A stretch of DNA of 43,378 bases from JAGMCF01 sp964398885. Its GTDB lineage: Bacteria; Cloacimonadota; Cloacimonadia; JGIOTU-2. Positions 9,810 through 18,749 of this stretch are shown in pieces; the first letter of the stretch is position 1; each line of letters begins with the position of its first letter. Under the pieces are notes generated by a model. It ran no database searches. It was given only the letters and a program-made list of their open reading frames with translations, and was not told where the DNA came from. The DNA lies in assembly GCA_964398885.1 (NCBI GenBank), contig CAYNOU010000015.1:1-43378 (forward strand), read 5' to 3'. A program made the position numbers and the translations under genes.

Positions 9810-10805
9810 ATGAAAAAAGCATTATATTACAAAAAGTTAGATAACAACAAAGTCCAATGTGAGTTATGTCCACAAATGTGTGTAATTCCTGAAGGAAAAA
9901 CAGGTATTTGCTTCGGAAGAAGAAATATTGGTGGTGAATTATTCGCAGAAAACTATGGACAAACTATTTCAATTTCTATGGACCCTATTGAGAAAAAGCC
10001 ATTGTATCATTTTTATCCTGGAAGAGACATTTTGTCAATCGGACCAAATGGCTGCAATCTTCGCTGTAAGTTCTGCCAAAATTATCATATATCACAGCAG
10101 ATTAGTCCAACACAAAAAATAACCCCTGAAGAGCTTTTACAATATTGTAAACAAACAAATTCAATAGGAGTGGCATACACATACACTGAACCGATTATCT
10201 GGTATGAATTTATTTATGATTCTGCAAGATTATTACACGAAAATGGGAAAGTAGCTGTTTTGGTAACAAATGGCTCAATAAATGAAGAACCATTAAGAGA
10301 AATTCTTCCTCTTATTGATGCGATGAATATTGACCTGAAAGCCTTTACTGATGAGTTCTACAAAAAATATTGTTCAGGTAACTTAAAAACAGTTAAGAAT
10401 ACTATCAAAATTTCTGCTTCACAGACACACATTGAAATTACTGACCTTATAATTCCTGATTTGAATGACAGCACAAAAGAGATTCAAAATTTAGTTGATT
10501 TCATTGCTAATATTGATAATGAAATTCCTTTACATTTTTCCAGATATTTTCCTGCGTATAAGTTAAATAAACCTCCGACTCCTGCAAGCACTTTACGAAA
10601 TGCTTATGAGATTGCAAAGAAAAAGTTGAAATATGTATATGTGGGAAATATCAATCTAACAAATACCAGCGATACATTTTGTCCAAATTGCGGAGAGCGT
10701 TTGATTAAAAGAGGCGGTTTTTACTCTGAGGTAATTAATATTGATGAACAAAATCGTTGCAAAAAATGTCATCACAAAATTAAAGGAGTTCACCTTTTTG
10801 CTTAG
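9810..10805 (+). CDS. amrS: AmmeMemoRadiSam-type radical SAM enzyme
   Basis: A 331-residue radical SAM protein. The 4Fe-4S/SAM motif CNLRCKFC (CX3CX2C) lies at about residues 91-98 in GPNGCNLRCKFCQN. An N-terminal Cys cluster (CELCPQMC, GICFGRRN) and IEKKPLYHFYPG match the AmrS/PflA-like family. A C-terminal zinc ribbon (CPNCGERL...CKKCHHKI) is appended. The reaction is not established for the family; homologues sit with MEMO and AMMECR1 proteins, neither seen here. The ATG at 9810 is preferred to TTG 9807. Its 3' end overlaps the start of the next gene. Confidence 0.88.
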   Translation: MKKALYYKKLDNNKVQCELCPQMCVIPEGKTGICFGRRNIGGELFAENYGQTISISMDPIEKKPLYHFYPGRDILSIGPNGCNLRCKFCQNYHISQQISPTQKITPEELLQYCKQTNSIGVAYTYTEPIIWYEFIYDSARLLHENGKVAVLVTNGSINEEPLREILPLIDAMNIDLKAFTDEFYKKYCSGNLKTVKNTIKISASQTHIEITDLIIPDLNDSTKEIQNLVDFIANIDNEIPLHFSRYFPAYKLNKPPTPASTLRNAYEIAKKKLKYVYVGNINLTNTSDTFCPNCGERLIKRGGFYSEVINIDEQNRCKKCHHKIKGVHLFA

Positions 10806-11175
10806 AAAAACTTTACTAAAGTCATTTAATAAAGCAGATATTTCTTTGATAGTAGTGATTATTTTTATAGCAATTATTTCAGGTATTATTGCTTTTCGAA
10901 AAGATAATTCAAAAAATTCTTATGCAATTTGTGAAATTGATGGAAAAGTAGTAAAAAAGATATTATTAAGTAAAAGCCAGAGAGTAGATTTAAAAAATGG
11001 AATGGAATTGGAAATTAAAAACAGAAGAATACGGGTATCTAAATCGGATTGTCCCCATCAAATCTGTGTTAAACACGGTTGGCTAAAATATAGCAGTGAT
11101 ATTATTGTGTGTGTGCCAAATAGATGTATAATTTATACTGAAAACAAGGATGAGCTTGATTATATTTCTCAATAA
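10798..11175 (+). CDS. NusG domain II-containing membrane-anchored protein (TTG start)
   Basis: About 125 residues: one N-terminal transmembrane helix (DISLIVVIIFIAIISGIIAF) followed by a NusG-II domain (SKSDCPHQICVKHGWL...IIVCVPNRCIIY) with paired cysteines. Homologues commonly sit next to Gx-transporter/HepS-I-like genes, as here. Function is unknown; the context suggests membrane redox or quinone-related assembly. TTG 10798 is my start because AAAGGAG (10782-10788) lies nine bases upstream and gives a tight 8-base overlap with the radical SAM gene. The reading frame is also open further upstream, to a TTG-ATG at 10741. Confidence 0.8.
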   Translation: MLRKTLLKSFNKADISLIVVIIFIAIISGIIAFRKDNSKNSYAICEIDGKVVKKILLSKSQRVDLKNGMELEIKNRRIRVSKSDCPHQICVKHGWLKYSSDIIVCVPNRCIIYTENKDELDYISQ

Positions 11176-11483
11176 AGAAGCAGCGGGACATTCGGGAGCA
11201 GTGGCAGGAGAGCGGTAGCAGTTGCCGCTAAACTTTTGTTTATAAATTAATATGAAACATACATATCCCGGAAAAAACTCGGGACACACCCGTCTGGGCG
11301 CCTGTCGGGGCTTGGCCCCGCCAAGACTGGCCGAGCCTGAAAGGAATATGAAAATAACACACCCCTCGGCTGAAGTCGTATCCCCTCTTGAGAGGGGTGG
11401 ACATCCCGATTCATCGGGATGGACGGGGTGTGTAACCTGCCTGTCCGGCGTAGCTTTAGCGTAGACGGGCGTGCTATTTACAT
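11176..11483. repeat. Highly structured intergenic repeat region
   Basis: No credible gene. The region carries ATATGAAACATACAT (11250-11264), a CCCG..CGGG hairpin, GC-rich CCGTCTGGGCGCCTGTCGG also seen at 25850-25885, CCCCTCTTGAGAGGGG, CATCCCGATTCATCGGGATG, and outer arms ACACACCCC..GGGGTGTGT. It is far more GC-rich than its surroundings and should fold into a multi-hairpin RNA. It separates the NusG-II gene from its usual partner. Confidence 0.75.
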
Positions 11484-12002
11484 ATGAAACATAATAAACC
11501 ATTAGTCTTGTCTGCATTCTCAATAATGGCAGTCCTGTTTTTTATTTTAGAGAATTTTTTGCCGAAACCAGTTCCATTTTTTAGAATTGGTTTAGCAAAT
11601 GTGTTTGTATTGCTTATTTTGATTAAAATGGATTTTTTTTCAGCTTTGATTGTATCATTATCAAAAGTAATTATTGGCAATCTTTTTTCAGGTTTAATTT
11701 TTACTCCAGTAATATTATTTTCATTATTAAGTAGTTTATTTGCACTTATAGCAATGTATTTATCAATAAAAAGTAAGATTGGTTTTAGTCTTATAGGAAT
11801 AAGTATTATTGGGGCATTGTTTCATAATCTAACCCAACTTGGAGTTGCTTATATATTGCTAATTAGAAATGGAAAAATATTTACACTTTTACCTATTATA
11901 GTGGTGTTTTCATTAATTACAGGAATTATAACCGGTTTTATTGCAATTTTACTAAATAACAAATTACAGTTTGACCCAATTTTACAAACTAATCATGCAT
12001 AA
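11484..12002 (+). CDS. Gx transporter family / heptaprenyl diphosphate synthase component I-like membrane protein
   Basis: A 172-residue, very hydrophobic protein with about five membrane helices. The motif PKPVPFFRIGLANVFVLLIL is the mark of the HepS-I/Gx-transporter family, which resembles the substrate-binding S components of ECF transporters. Despite the old enzyme name, a transport or membrane-complex role is more likely. The neighbouring NusG-II gene supports this family pairing. It lies 10 bp before the PBP1A gene. Confidence 0.82.
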   Translation: MKHNKPLVLSAFSIMAVLFFILENFLPKPVPFFRIGLANVFVLLILIKMDFFSALIVSLSKVIIGNLFSGLIFTPVILFSLLSSLFALIAMYLSIKSKIGFSLIGISIIGALFHNLTQLGVAYILLIRNGKIFTLLPIIVVFSLITGIITGFIAILLNNKLQFDPILQTNHA

Positions 12003-12012
12003 ATAAAATTAA

Positions 12013-14142
12013 ATGAAAGAAGTAAAATTTTCAAGGGTATTTTTTACAATCTGTTGCATTATTGTGTTTTTCCTGGGTATAGGTTCAGCTATATTGTATC
12101 ATTATAGCAAGGAACTTCCACCGATTTCTAAGCTTGAAGAATATGAGCTGATGAGCGGGACCAAGGTTTACGATAAAACTGGAAGATTAGCAAAAATATT
12201 TGCAAGTGAGAATCGTAGAAGTATCAGACTTTCTGATGTTTCTGATACTTTGATAAATGCAATTTTATCTATTGAGGATAATAATTTTTATAAGCATAAT
12301 GGGATAGATATAATTGCAATACTTCGCGCTTTTTGGACAAATCTTACCACTGGCTCAATTCGCCAGGGAGCAAGCACAATCACTCAACAATTAGCGCGGG
12401 ATATGTTCTTAAATCTTGAACAAACATTTGAGCGAAAACTTAAAGAAGTGCTACTTGCCTTTAAAATTGAACGGACATTTTCAAAAGATCAGATTTTAGA
12501 GATGTATCTAAATAAGACATATTTTGGTGCAGGAAATTATGGTATTGAATCTGCTGCTCAGAATTTTTTAGGGAAATCAGCAATGGATTTGAATCTTGCT
12601 GAGAGTGCTCTTATCGCTCGTTTACCACAAGCTCCGAGCTATCTTAATCCTCTTAAAAACTATGATGTCGCTGTATTAAGAAGTAAGCAGGTTCTTGATA
12701 GAATGTATGAATTAAATAAGATTACTCGTAAACAATATATATCAGCATATAATGATACTATAATAATTCGGAAAAGAAAAGAGCAGAAAGAGCCTACAGA
12801 TTATTTCCTTGAATATGTTCGTAAGTATGTTGAAAATAAATATGGTTCATCATGCTTATATAATGGTGGGTTAAATGTGTATACAACAATGGATTGGGAG
12901 CTGACAAATTATGCGGACTCTATTCTAAATAGGCATCTTCGTAAGTTTGAGGAGAAACAAGATTATGACATCAAATATGATGATTTTCCTCCCGACACCA
13001 CAGATTTTGACACAAAATACATTCAAGGAGGGGTATATGCAATTGAACCTAATACAGGATATGTGAATGTTATGATAGGGGGGAGAAATTTTAACCATAG
13101 CAAATTCAATAGAATGTTGCAAGCTAAACGCCAGCCCGGTTCCGCGTTTAAGCCAATTTTATATACAGCTGCCTTAGCCAATGGATACACTGCTGCCACA
13201 ATGATAAATGACCTGCATATTGTATTCACTCAAAAAGATACAGTTTTTTGGAAACCACAAAATTATTCTGAAAAATTTTATGGGCTTACTCGTTTACGAA
13301 ATGCGCTCAAGTATTCTCGTAACATCCCAGCCGTAAGGATTATTTGTGATATTACTCCTCAGGAAGTTGTTAAATATGCAAAAAGGTTGGGAATTGAAAG
13401 TCCAGTATATCCCTATTTCTCTTTAGCGCTTGGTTCTACTGAAGTCTATCCAGCAGAATTAATTTCAGCGTATTGTGTATTTGCAAATGGTGGTAAGCGA
13501 ACTACACCAATTTATATTAAGAGAATTGAAGATGAATCTGGAAAGATTCTTGAAGAACATACTCCACAAGCCTCAAGAGTTATAAGTAAACAGTTAGCCT
13601 ATGTTATGACAAGTATTATGCAATCAGTTGTTGATGGGGGAACTGCTGCTGGAATTCGTTGGCGAGGCTTTTATCTTCCTGCGGCTGGTAAAACAGGAAC
13701 AACTGATAATTTTCAGGATGCATGGTGTATTGCATATACAACAAGGTTGGTTCTGGGTATATGGGTAGGTTTTGATGATAATATTACTCTTGGGAAAGGT
13801 CAAGCTGGTGCTTATGTGGCAGTGCCACCGTGGCCCTATATTATGAATAGAGCTGTCTATAATAATTCTCCAAAAGACTCAACTGGGAAAGCGATTATTA
13901 ATGAAGAACTATATCAATTTATAGAACCAGAAGGAATTAAAGAGGTTGATATTTGCGATACAACTGGATTACTTGCTCAACCATTTTGCCATAATGTCTA
14001 TAAAGAAGTTTTTATTGCTGGAACAGAGCCGACTATTATTTCGGACAGCCTTGGATATAATTTTGAGCCCATAGGATATCAAGATTTAGATTTGGATACT
14101 CTCTTTATTAATCTGGATAAGTATGAAAAGAATAAAAAGTAG
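12013..14142 (+). CDS. Penicillin-binding protein 1A (bifunctional glycosyltransferase/transpeptidase)
   Basis: A 709-residue class A PBP that polymerises lipid II and cross-links peptidoglycan in the periplasm. An N-terminal membrane anchor (about 8-30) precedes the GT51 domain, with catalytic Glu88 in SIEDNNFYKHNGID and RQGASTITQQLARD at 117-130. The transpeptidase domain has SxxK at Ser377-Lys380 (GSAFK), SRN at 435-437 and KTG at 560-562. The usual Arg of the ED-R-x-FY motif is Asn here. The stop codon TAG is the first three bases of a REP element, so insertion may have set the C-terminus. Confidence 0.95.
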   Translation: MKEVKFSRVFFTICCIIVFFLGIGSAILYHYSKELPPISKLEEYELMSGTKVYDKTGRLAKIFASENRRSIRLSDVSDTLINAILSIEDNNFYKHNGIDIIAILRAFWTNLTTGSIRQGASTITQQLARDMFLNLEQTFERKLKEVLLAFKIERTFSKDQILEMYLNKTYFGAGNYGIESAAQNFLGKSAMDLNLAESALIARLPQAPSYLNPLKNYDVAVLRSKQVLDRMYELNKITRKQYISAYNDTIIIRKRKEQKEPTDYFLEYVRKYVENKYGSSCLYNGGLNVYTTMDWELTNYADSILNRHLRKFEEKQDYDIKYDDFPPDTTDFDTKYIQGGVYAIEPNTGYVNVMIGGRNFNHSKFNRMLQAKRQPGSAFKPILYTAALANGYTAATMINDLHIVFTQKDTVFWKPQNYSEKFYGLTRLRNALKYSRNIPAVRIICDITPQEVVKYAKRLGIESPVYPYFSLALGSTEVYPAELISAYCVFANGGKRTTPIYIKRIEDESGKILEEHTPQASRVISKQLAYVMTSIMQSVVDGGTAAGIRWRGFYLPAAGKTGTTDNFQDAWCIAYTTRLVLGIWVGFDDNITLGKGQAGAYVAVPPWPYIMNRAVYNNSPKDSTGKAIINEELYQFIEPEGIKEVDICDTTGLLAQPFCHNVYKEVFIAGTEPTIISDSLGYNFEPIGYQDLDLDTLFINLDKYEKNKK

Positions 14143-14196
14143 CCCGAACCTCAGGTTCAGAAAATTGTTATTACGAGGCAGAGCTTCGTGCTACGA
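14140..14196 (+). repeat. REP-type palindromic element upstream of the RAYT gene
   Basis: It begins TAGCCCGAACCTCAGGTTCA, continues AAAATTGTTATTACGAGGCAG and ends AGCTTCGTGCTACGA. Two mini-hairpins (GAACCT-C-AGGTTC; CGAGGCAGAGCTTCG) lie within outer arms. It is the diverged upstream counterpart of the array at 14881-15428, and the two bracket the transposase gene. Confidence 0.85.
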
Positions 14197-14224
14197 TAAT
14201 GATTATTAAACGAATAATAAAATA

Positions 14225-14872
14225 ATGGCTGAATCAGATATATTTGGTTATAGGTATTATTACAAAAGATATCTACCCCATATTCAACCTGTAGATGCAA
14301 TATTTTTTATTACTTATAATTTGGCTTTAAAAATATCAGACAAATTTTATAAAGAATTACTAAATAGGAAAAAACAATTTAGGAAATCAATAAAGGATAG
14401 TAATGAAAAGGAAATAATACAAAGAAAATATAATTTTAATAAGAAACAATTTGATTTTACTGATAATTTTATTGGAAAATATAAGAATTCTCCTAATTGG
14501 CTTTTTGACAACCGAATTGCAACGATAGTTAAAGATAGTTTATTTTATAGAGATAGTGAACATTATAATCTTTTATGTTATTGTATTATGCCAAATCATG
14601 TTCACATATTAGTCAAACCTCTTCAAAAATCAAACGGAAAACCATATTCTCTGGCTTACATTATGAAGAATCATAAAAGTTTTACTGCTGTACAATCAAA
14701 TAAGATATTACAAAGAACTGGAATTTTTTGGCAGAGAGGGTATTATGACCATTATGTAAGAAATAAGAAAGAATTTGATAATATAATCGGATATATTTTA
14801 AACAACCCGGTTAAAGCAGGCTTAGTTAAAGATTATCAAGATTGGAAGTATAGTTGGTTAAATATTGAATAA
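14225..14872 (+). CDS. REP-associated tyrosine transposase (RAYT, Y1_Tnp)
   Basis: A 215-residue HUH single-strand transposase of the IS200/IS605-like Y1 family. The metal-binding HxH motif is His125-Val-His127 in MPNHVHILVKP. The candidate nucleophilic tyrosine is Tyr190 in FDNIIGYILNNPVKAG. RAYTs nick single-stranded REP palindromes and are normally single-copy genes flanked by REPs. That is the arrangement here, with REP elements at 14140-14196 and 14881-15428. All key residues are present, so it may be active. It has no accessory TnpB. Confidence 0.92.
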   Translation: MAESDIFGYRYYYKRYLPHIQPVDAIFFITYNLALKISDKFYKELLNRKKQFRKSIKDSNEKEIIQRKYNFNKKQFDFTDNFIGKYKNSPNWLFDNRIATIVKDSLFYRDSEHYNLLCYCIMPNHVHILVKPLQKSNGKPYSLAYIMKNHKSFTAVQSNKILQRTGIFWQRGYYDHYVRNKKEFDNIIGYILNNPVKAGLVKDYQDWKYSWLNIE

Positions 14873-14880
14873 AAAAACTG

Positions 14881-15428
14881 TAGCCCGAACCTCTGGTTCG
14901 GAAAAATTGTTATTCCGAAGCGGAATTTCGTATTAAAATGATGACCTCTGGTTCGGAAAAATTGTTATTCCGAAGCGGAATTTCGTATTAAAATGATGNN
15001 NNNNNNNNNNNNNNNNNNNNNNNNNNNNNNNNNNNNNNNNNNNNNNNNNNNNNNNNNNNNNNNNNNNNNNNNNNNNNNNNNNNNNNNNNNNNNNNNNNAC
15101 CTCANNNNNNNNNNNNNNNNNNNNNNNNNNNNNNNNNNNNNNNNNNNNNNNNNNNNNNNNNNNNNNNNNNNNNNNNNNNNNNNNNNNNNNNNNNNNNNNN
15201 NNNNATTTCGNNNNNNNNNNNNNNNNNNNNNNNNNNNNNNNNNNNNNNNNNNNNNNNNNNNNNNNNNNNNNNNNNNNNNNNNNNNNNNNNNNNNNNNNNN
15301 NNNNNNNNNNTATTAAAATGATGACCTCAGGTTCGGAAAAATTGTTATTCCGAAGCGGAGCTTCGTATTAAAATGATGACCTCAGGTTCGGAAAAATTGT
15401 TATTCCGAAGCGGAGCTTCGGGCTACAG
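14881..15428 (+). repeat. Tandem REP array (55-bp period) interrupted by assembly gaps
   Basis: Units have the form acctcAGGTTCGGAAAAATT..TTCCGAAGCGGAGCTTCGtattaaaatgatg. Copies begin at 14889 and 14944, and further copies at about 15324 and 15379, each 55 bp apart. Each unit has the two hairpins CCGAACCTCAGGTTCGG-like and CGAAGCGGAGCTTCG. Variants differ as CTCTGG/CTCAGG and AATTTCG/AGCTTCG. The array opens with TAGCCCG and closes with CGGGCTA, so the outermost bases are also inverted repeats. The true copy number is unknown. Confidence 0.9.
14999..15310. other. Three 100-N scaffold gaps separated by 6-bp islands
   Basis: Ns run 14999-15098, 15105-15204 and 15211-15310, each exactly 100. 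They are separated by acctca and atttcg, which are pieces of the REP unit at its variable sites. These look like assembly-graph unitigs placed in a scaffold. The gap length has no meaning, and any open frame through it is an artefact. Confidence 0.95.
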
Positions 15429-15452
15429 TTAGCTACAGTTAGCAATATTATT

Positions 15453-16568
15453 ATGAAAATTATAAGCATACTTTTTATCTTATTTTTTATCTATTATTGT
15501 TATTACTTAAAAATATTTTTTACGGGTTTAAAACGGAAATATCTTAAGGCTGTTAATGAGCAACCATTTGTGTCTGTAATGGTTGCAGTTCGCAACGAAG
15601 AAAACAATATTTCATACCTTCTTACTACATTACTAAATCAAGATTATCCACAAGAATTGTATGAAATAATCATTGCAAACGATGTATCAACCGACAGGAC
15701 TTCTGAAGTTATTAAAGATTTCCAGAAAAATTTTGAGAATTTAAAACTAATTGATGTAAATATTTCAGATAAGGTAATTTCTCGCAAAAAAAATGCATTA
15801 TCACAGGCAATTGCAAAAAGTAAGGGAGAGATTATTCTTACTACAGATGCGGATTGCATTGTAAAGACAACATGGATATCTGGTATAGTTCGTTACTTTG
15901 ATAAAAATGTTGGTATGGTTGCCGGGCTTTCCACACCAAATATATTGAATTGGAGATGGGCAAATTTTGTAGAAAAATATGAATATTTAGATACTATTGC
16001 TCTTTTTTCTGCAGGTGCGGGTTGTATTGGGCAAGGCAGAGCATTTTCTTGCAGCGGACAAAATCTGGCTTATACACGAGAGGCTTATTTCTCTGTGGGT
16101 GGATTTGAAAAGATAAAGAGATATGTCTCTGGCGATGATGTCTTACTTATGCAACTCATAAGAAAAGCCGGATATAAAATCCGATTTGCTTTTGGTTATG
16201 ATACACATAATTTAACCAAATCAGAAAGGAATCTAGGTAGATTCTTAAATCAGAGAATTCGCTGGGCTTCAAATGAAAAGGCACAAACAGCGATGAATCA
16301 AGAATTCTTCCTCTTTCTTGTTGATGTCTTTTTGCTGAATTTGATTATTATTATTACAATATTTTTTTCTCCTTTGATTTTTATTATTATGTTAATCATT
16401 AAAAGTCTTGCAGATTTTATTGTCATTAAAAAAGGTATAAATAGGTTCAAATTAGATAAAAGGATTCTTAAATTTTTTCCTGTCTGGGCTTTAATTCAGC
16501 CTTTTTACATTGTAATTGCTGGTATTGGAAGCAGATTGGGTTTGTTTAGATGGAAAAAAGATAAATAG
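15453..16568 (+). CDS. Membrane GT2 glycosyltransferase
   Basis: A 371-residue family 2 glycosyltransferase. After an N-terminal helix (about 2-20) comes FVSVMVAVRNEENNI, then ANDVSTDRT and the metal-binding DAD in TTDADCIV. Next are GDDVLLM and the processive-type motif QxxRW (NQRIRW). Two or three C-terminal membrane helices follow (about 285-325 and 345-365). This layout matches membrane glycosyltransferases making glycolipids or exopolysaccharide. The sugar is not known. It begins 25 bases after the REP array. Confidence 0.88.
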   Translation: MKIISILFILFFIYYCYYLKIFFTGLKRKYLKAVNEQPFVSVMVAVRNEENNISYLLTTLLNQDYPQELYEIIIANDVSTDRTSEVIKDFQKNFENLKLIDVNISDKVISRKKNALSQAIAKSKGEIILTTDADCIVKTTWISGIVRYFDKNVGMVAGLSTPNILNWRWANFVEKYEYLDTIALFSAGAGCIGQGRAFSCSGQNLAYTREAYFSVGGFEKIKRYVSGDDVLLMQLIRKAGYKIRFAFGYDTHNLTKSERNLGRFLNQRIRWASNEKAQTAMNQEFFLFLVDVFLLNLIIIITIFFSPLIFIIMLIIKSLADFIVIKKGINRFKLDKRILKFFPVWALIQPFYIVIAGIGSRLGLFRWKKDK

Positions 16569-16656
16569 GGATTTAATAAGATTTGTTTTTGAAACCAGAT
16601 TCGTGTTCTTCGTACTCAAGCCGAGTTTCAAGGCTTTCAATAAATATCTAACAGGG

Positions 16657-16685
16657 TTGACAAAGAAAGTTAATATAAGAAATAA
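16657..16685 (+). promoter_or_regulatory. Possible promoter for the TPR protein gene
   Basis: A perfect TTGACA (16657-16662) is followed, 17 bases on, by the weak -10-like AAATAA (16680-16685), 43 bases before the ATG at 16728. The AT-rich background makes chance matches likely. Confidence 0.25.
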
Positions 16686-16727
16686 ATACACTCTAAATTA
16701 TTAAATAGAATAGTGAGGATTTAAGAT

Positions 16728-17396
16728 ATGAGATTCAAAGCACCTAAACGTAAACATGAGATTAAAGAAGACAAATTTATTACTGCCGCATTTGTTATTT
16801 CAGAATTTTTTAAAAACCATTGGAAAAAATTGCTTGCCGTATTAGCTGGAGTATTAGTGGTTATAATAATTGTTTTATCAATGGGTAGTCATCAGAAGAG
16901 TATAAAAAAACAGGCATTGACTCAGTTTGATGTTGCTATGTCATATTATTCAAATAATGATTTTGAAAAGGCAGGGAAAGAATTCAATATTTTGATAGAA
17001 AATTATTCATCAATAAAAGAGCACAATTTAGCATATTTGTATTTAGCAAAGATATGTTTAGAAAGAGATTCGGTTAATTATACGCAATCTAAGAAATATT
17101 TTGAGAAAGCAGCCTCTAAAATTAAGAATGACATTTTAAGACAAGCTGCAATGATAGGTATTGCGAAATGTTATCTTGGACAAAATAATGAAGAAAAATA
17201 TTGTTCATATTTAGAAAAGGCAGCAAAAAAGTTTCCACATTCCTTCCAGACACCACAACTTCTTTTTGAAATAGCTGAATATTATTTTGAAAAAAACAAT
17301 ATGGAAAGTGCCAAAGATTTTTATAGTCAGATAGTTGAAAAATATGAGACTTCTTCTGTTTATTACAAGGCAAAAAATAAATTGTCCGATATTTAG
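16728..17396 (+). CDS. Membrane-anchored tetratricopeptide repeat protein (YfgM-like)
   Basis: A 222-residue protein with a basic cytoplasmic N-terminus, one transmembrane helix (about residues 38-58, LLAVLAGVLVVIIIVLSMG) and a TPR-like remainder. Helical pairs include FDVAMSYYSNNDFEKAGKEF, YLYLAKICLERD and LLFEIAEYYFEKNNMESAKDFY. The topology resembles YfgM/BamD-like adaptors of the periplasmic chaperone network, but this is inference. The final G of its TAG stop is also the first base of a dispersed repeat. Confidence 0.75.
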   Translation: MRFKAPKRKHEIKEDKFITAAFVISEFFKNHWKKLLAVLAGVLVVIIIVLSMGSHQKSIKKQALTQFDVAMSYYSNNDFEKAGKEFNILIENYSSIKEHNLAYLYLAKICLERDSVNYTQSKKYFEKAASKIKNDILRQAAMIGIAKCYLGQNNEEKYCSYLEKAAKKFPHSFQTPQLLFEIAEYYFEKNNMESAKDFYSQIVEKYETSSVYYKAKNKLSDI

Positions 17397-17500
17397 CCAC
17401 AAAGGCACTAAGACACAAAGAGAAATATTTATTTTCCAAGTAAAAAGAAAAGAATTATTTCATTGGTTTTGTGACTTTGTGTCTTGGTGGTGAAATTGTC
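17396..17500. repeat. Inverted dispersed repeat (CACAAAG family)
   Basis: A left arm at 17396-17420 (GCCACAAAGGCACTAAGACA and on) and a right arm at 17475-17490 (CTTTGTGTCTTGGTGG) are imperfect inverted copies, separated by an A+T spacer. Related copies lie at 20589-20812, 21184-21230 and 38563-38646. Confidence 0.8.
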
Positions 17501-17505
17501 CTCAA

Positions 17506-18747
17506 ATGAAATTAGACCGAAAAATCTTAGGATGGGTTAGTTATGATTTTGCGAATTCATCATTCACTACCGTAATCGTTACTGTTATTTATAGCGTATA
17601 TTTTAAAAATGTTGTTGTAGGGAAAGAGGGTTTAGGCAGTTCCTTATGGGGATTAGCTGTTAGCATTTCTATGCTTTTGGTTGCATTATCTTCTCCGATA
17701 CTAGGTGCTATTTCTGATTTCACAAGGTCAAAAAGAAAGTTTCTGTTTGTGTTCTGTTATACTTCAGTTGTATTTACTGCGTTGCTTTTTTTTGTAAGAC
17801 AGGGTACAATCTTTTTGGGGATGCTTCTTTTTATTATTGCAAATATTGGGTTTGAGGGAAGCCTTGTATTTTATAATGCCTTTTTACCAGAAATAACGGA
17901 GAAAAAGAACATTGGAAAGGTTTCCGGTTTAGGCTGGGGGATTGGTTATTTGGGTGGACTTGCAGCATTAGGACTTGCGTATCTACTTGTTCACAAAAGC
18001 ACAACTCTGGTTTTCCCTATTACAGCTTTATTTTTTGGTTGTTTTGCTATTCCAATATTCTTGTTTGTTCCAGAAAAAGCGAGTTTACAAAAAGGGAGAA
18101 ATCATAATTATATTAAAGTTGGATACAAAAGGTTGACACAAACTTTTAAAAACATCAAAAAATTTAAAGAATTAACCAAATTTCTTTTGTCCTTTTTTCT
18201 GTATAATGATGGAATCAAGACAGTAATAGTTTTTGCTGCAATTTATGGCGCTTATAGATTTGGTATGAATGAGGGGCAACTCATAATTTATTTTGTTTTC
18301 GCTAATATTGCATCTTTTATTGGAAGCATTATTTTTGGTTTTATCGTGGATAAAATTGGAGCAAAAAAAACAATATCAATATCTTTGATAGTTTGGCTTG
18401 GCGTTGTAATATGGGCTTTCTTTTGTCCTGATATTATGCAATTTTATGGAGTTGGCATCTTAGCTGGTTTGGCTATTGGGTCCAGCCAGTCTGCAAGCAG
18501 AAGTATGTTATCATTATTTACGCCAGAAGATAAACATGCCGAGTTCTTCGGTTTTTATGCTGTGAGTGGAAAAGCTGCTGCAATTTTGGGACCTTTAATT
18601 TATGGCTTCCTTGTACTTCTTTTCAAAAATCAGAGATATGCAATATTGAGTATAGCTTTCTTCTTTGTTTTAGGTTTAATAATATTACAAAATGTAGATG
18701 AACTATCAGGAATGAAAGCAGCCAATTTAATCTATAGAAAGGAATAA
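17506..18747 (+). CDS. MFS transporter, UMF1 / Atg22-like
   Basis: A 413-residue major-facilitator protein with 12 predicted membrane segments. The opening GWVSYDFANSSFTTVIVTVIY is the UMF1/Atg22-like signature. The loop ISDFTRSKRKFL is the cytoplasmic A-motif equivalent, and the second half repeats it as FIVDKIGAKKT. The substrate cannot be named; eukaryotic Atg22 exports amino acids from vacuoles. It stops two bases before glmS, so the two are probably co-transcribed. Confidence 0.88.
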   Translation: MKLDRKILGWVSYDFANSSFTTVIVTVIYSVYFKNVVVGKEGLGSSLWGLAVSISMLLVALSSPILGAISDFTRSKRKFLFVFCYTSVVFTALLFFVRQGTIFLGMLLFIIANIGFEGSLVFYNAFLPEITEKKNIGKVSGLGWGIGYLGGLAALGLAYLLVHKSTTLVFPITALFFGCFAIPIFLFVPEKASLQKGRNHNYIKVGYKRLTQTFKNIKKFKELTKFLLSFFLYNDGIKTVIVFAAIYGAYRFGMNEGQLIIYFVFANIASFIGSIIFGFIVDKIGAKKTISISLIVWLGVVIWAFFCPDIMQFYGVGILAGLAIGSSQSASRSMLSLFTPEDKHAEFFGFYAVSGKAAAILGPLIYGFLVLLFKNQRYAILSIAFFFVLGLIILQNVDELSGMKAANLIYRKE

Positions 18748-18749
18748 AT

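Noticed and set aside
11083..11523. Open frames on both strands across 11083-11523
   Set aside because: They run through GC-rich palindromic repeats and have no ribosome-binding site or protein-like composition.
14993..15316. Open frame of about 107 codons made of unknown residues
   Set aside because: It consists of scaffold Ns with a few repeat bases and is not coding.
14881..15428. Possible CRISPR array
   Set aside because: The 55-bp units repeat head to tail with no unique spacers, contain two internal hairpins and sit next to a RAYT gene. No cas genes are present.
16516..16704. 62-codon + strand frame overlapping the glycosyltransferase 3' end
   Set aside because: It lacks a ribosome-binding site, overlaps a strongly supported gene and spans a spacer with a possible promoter.
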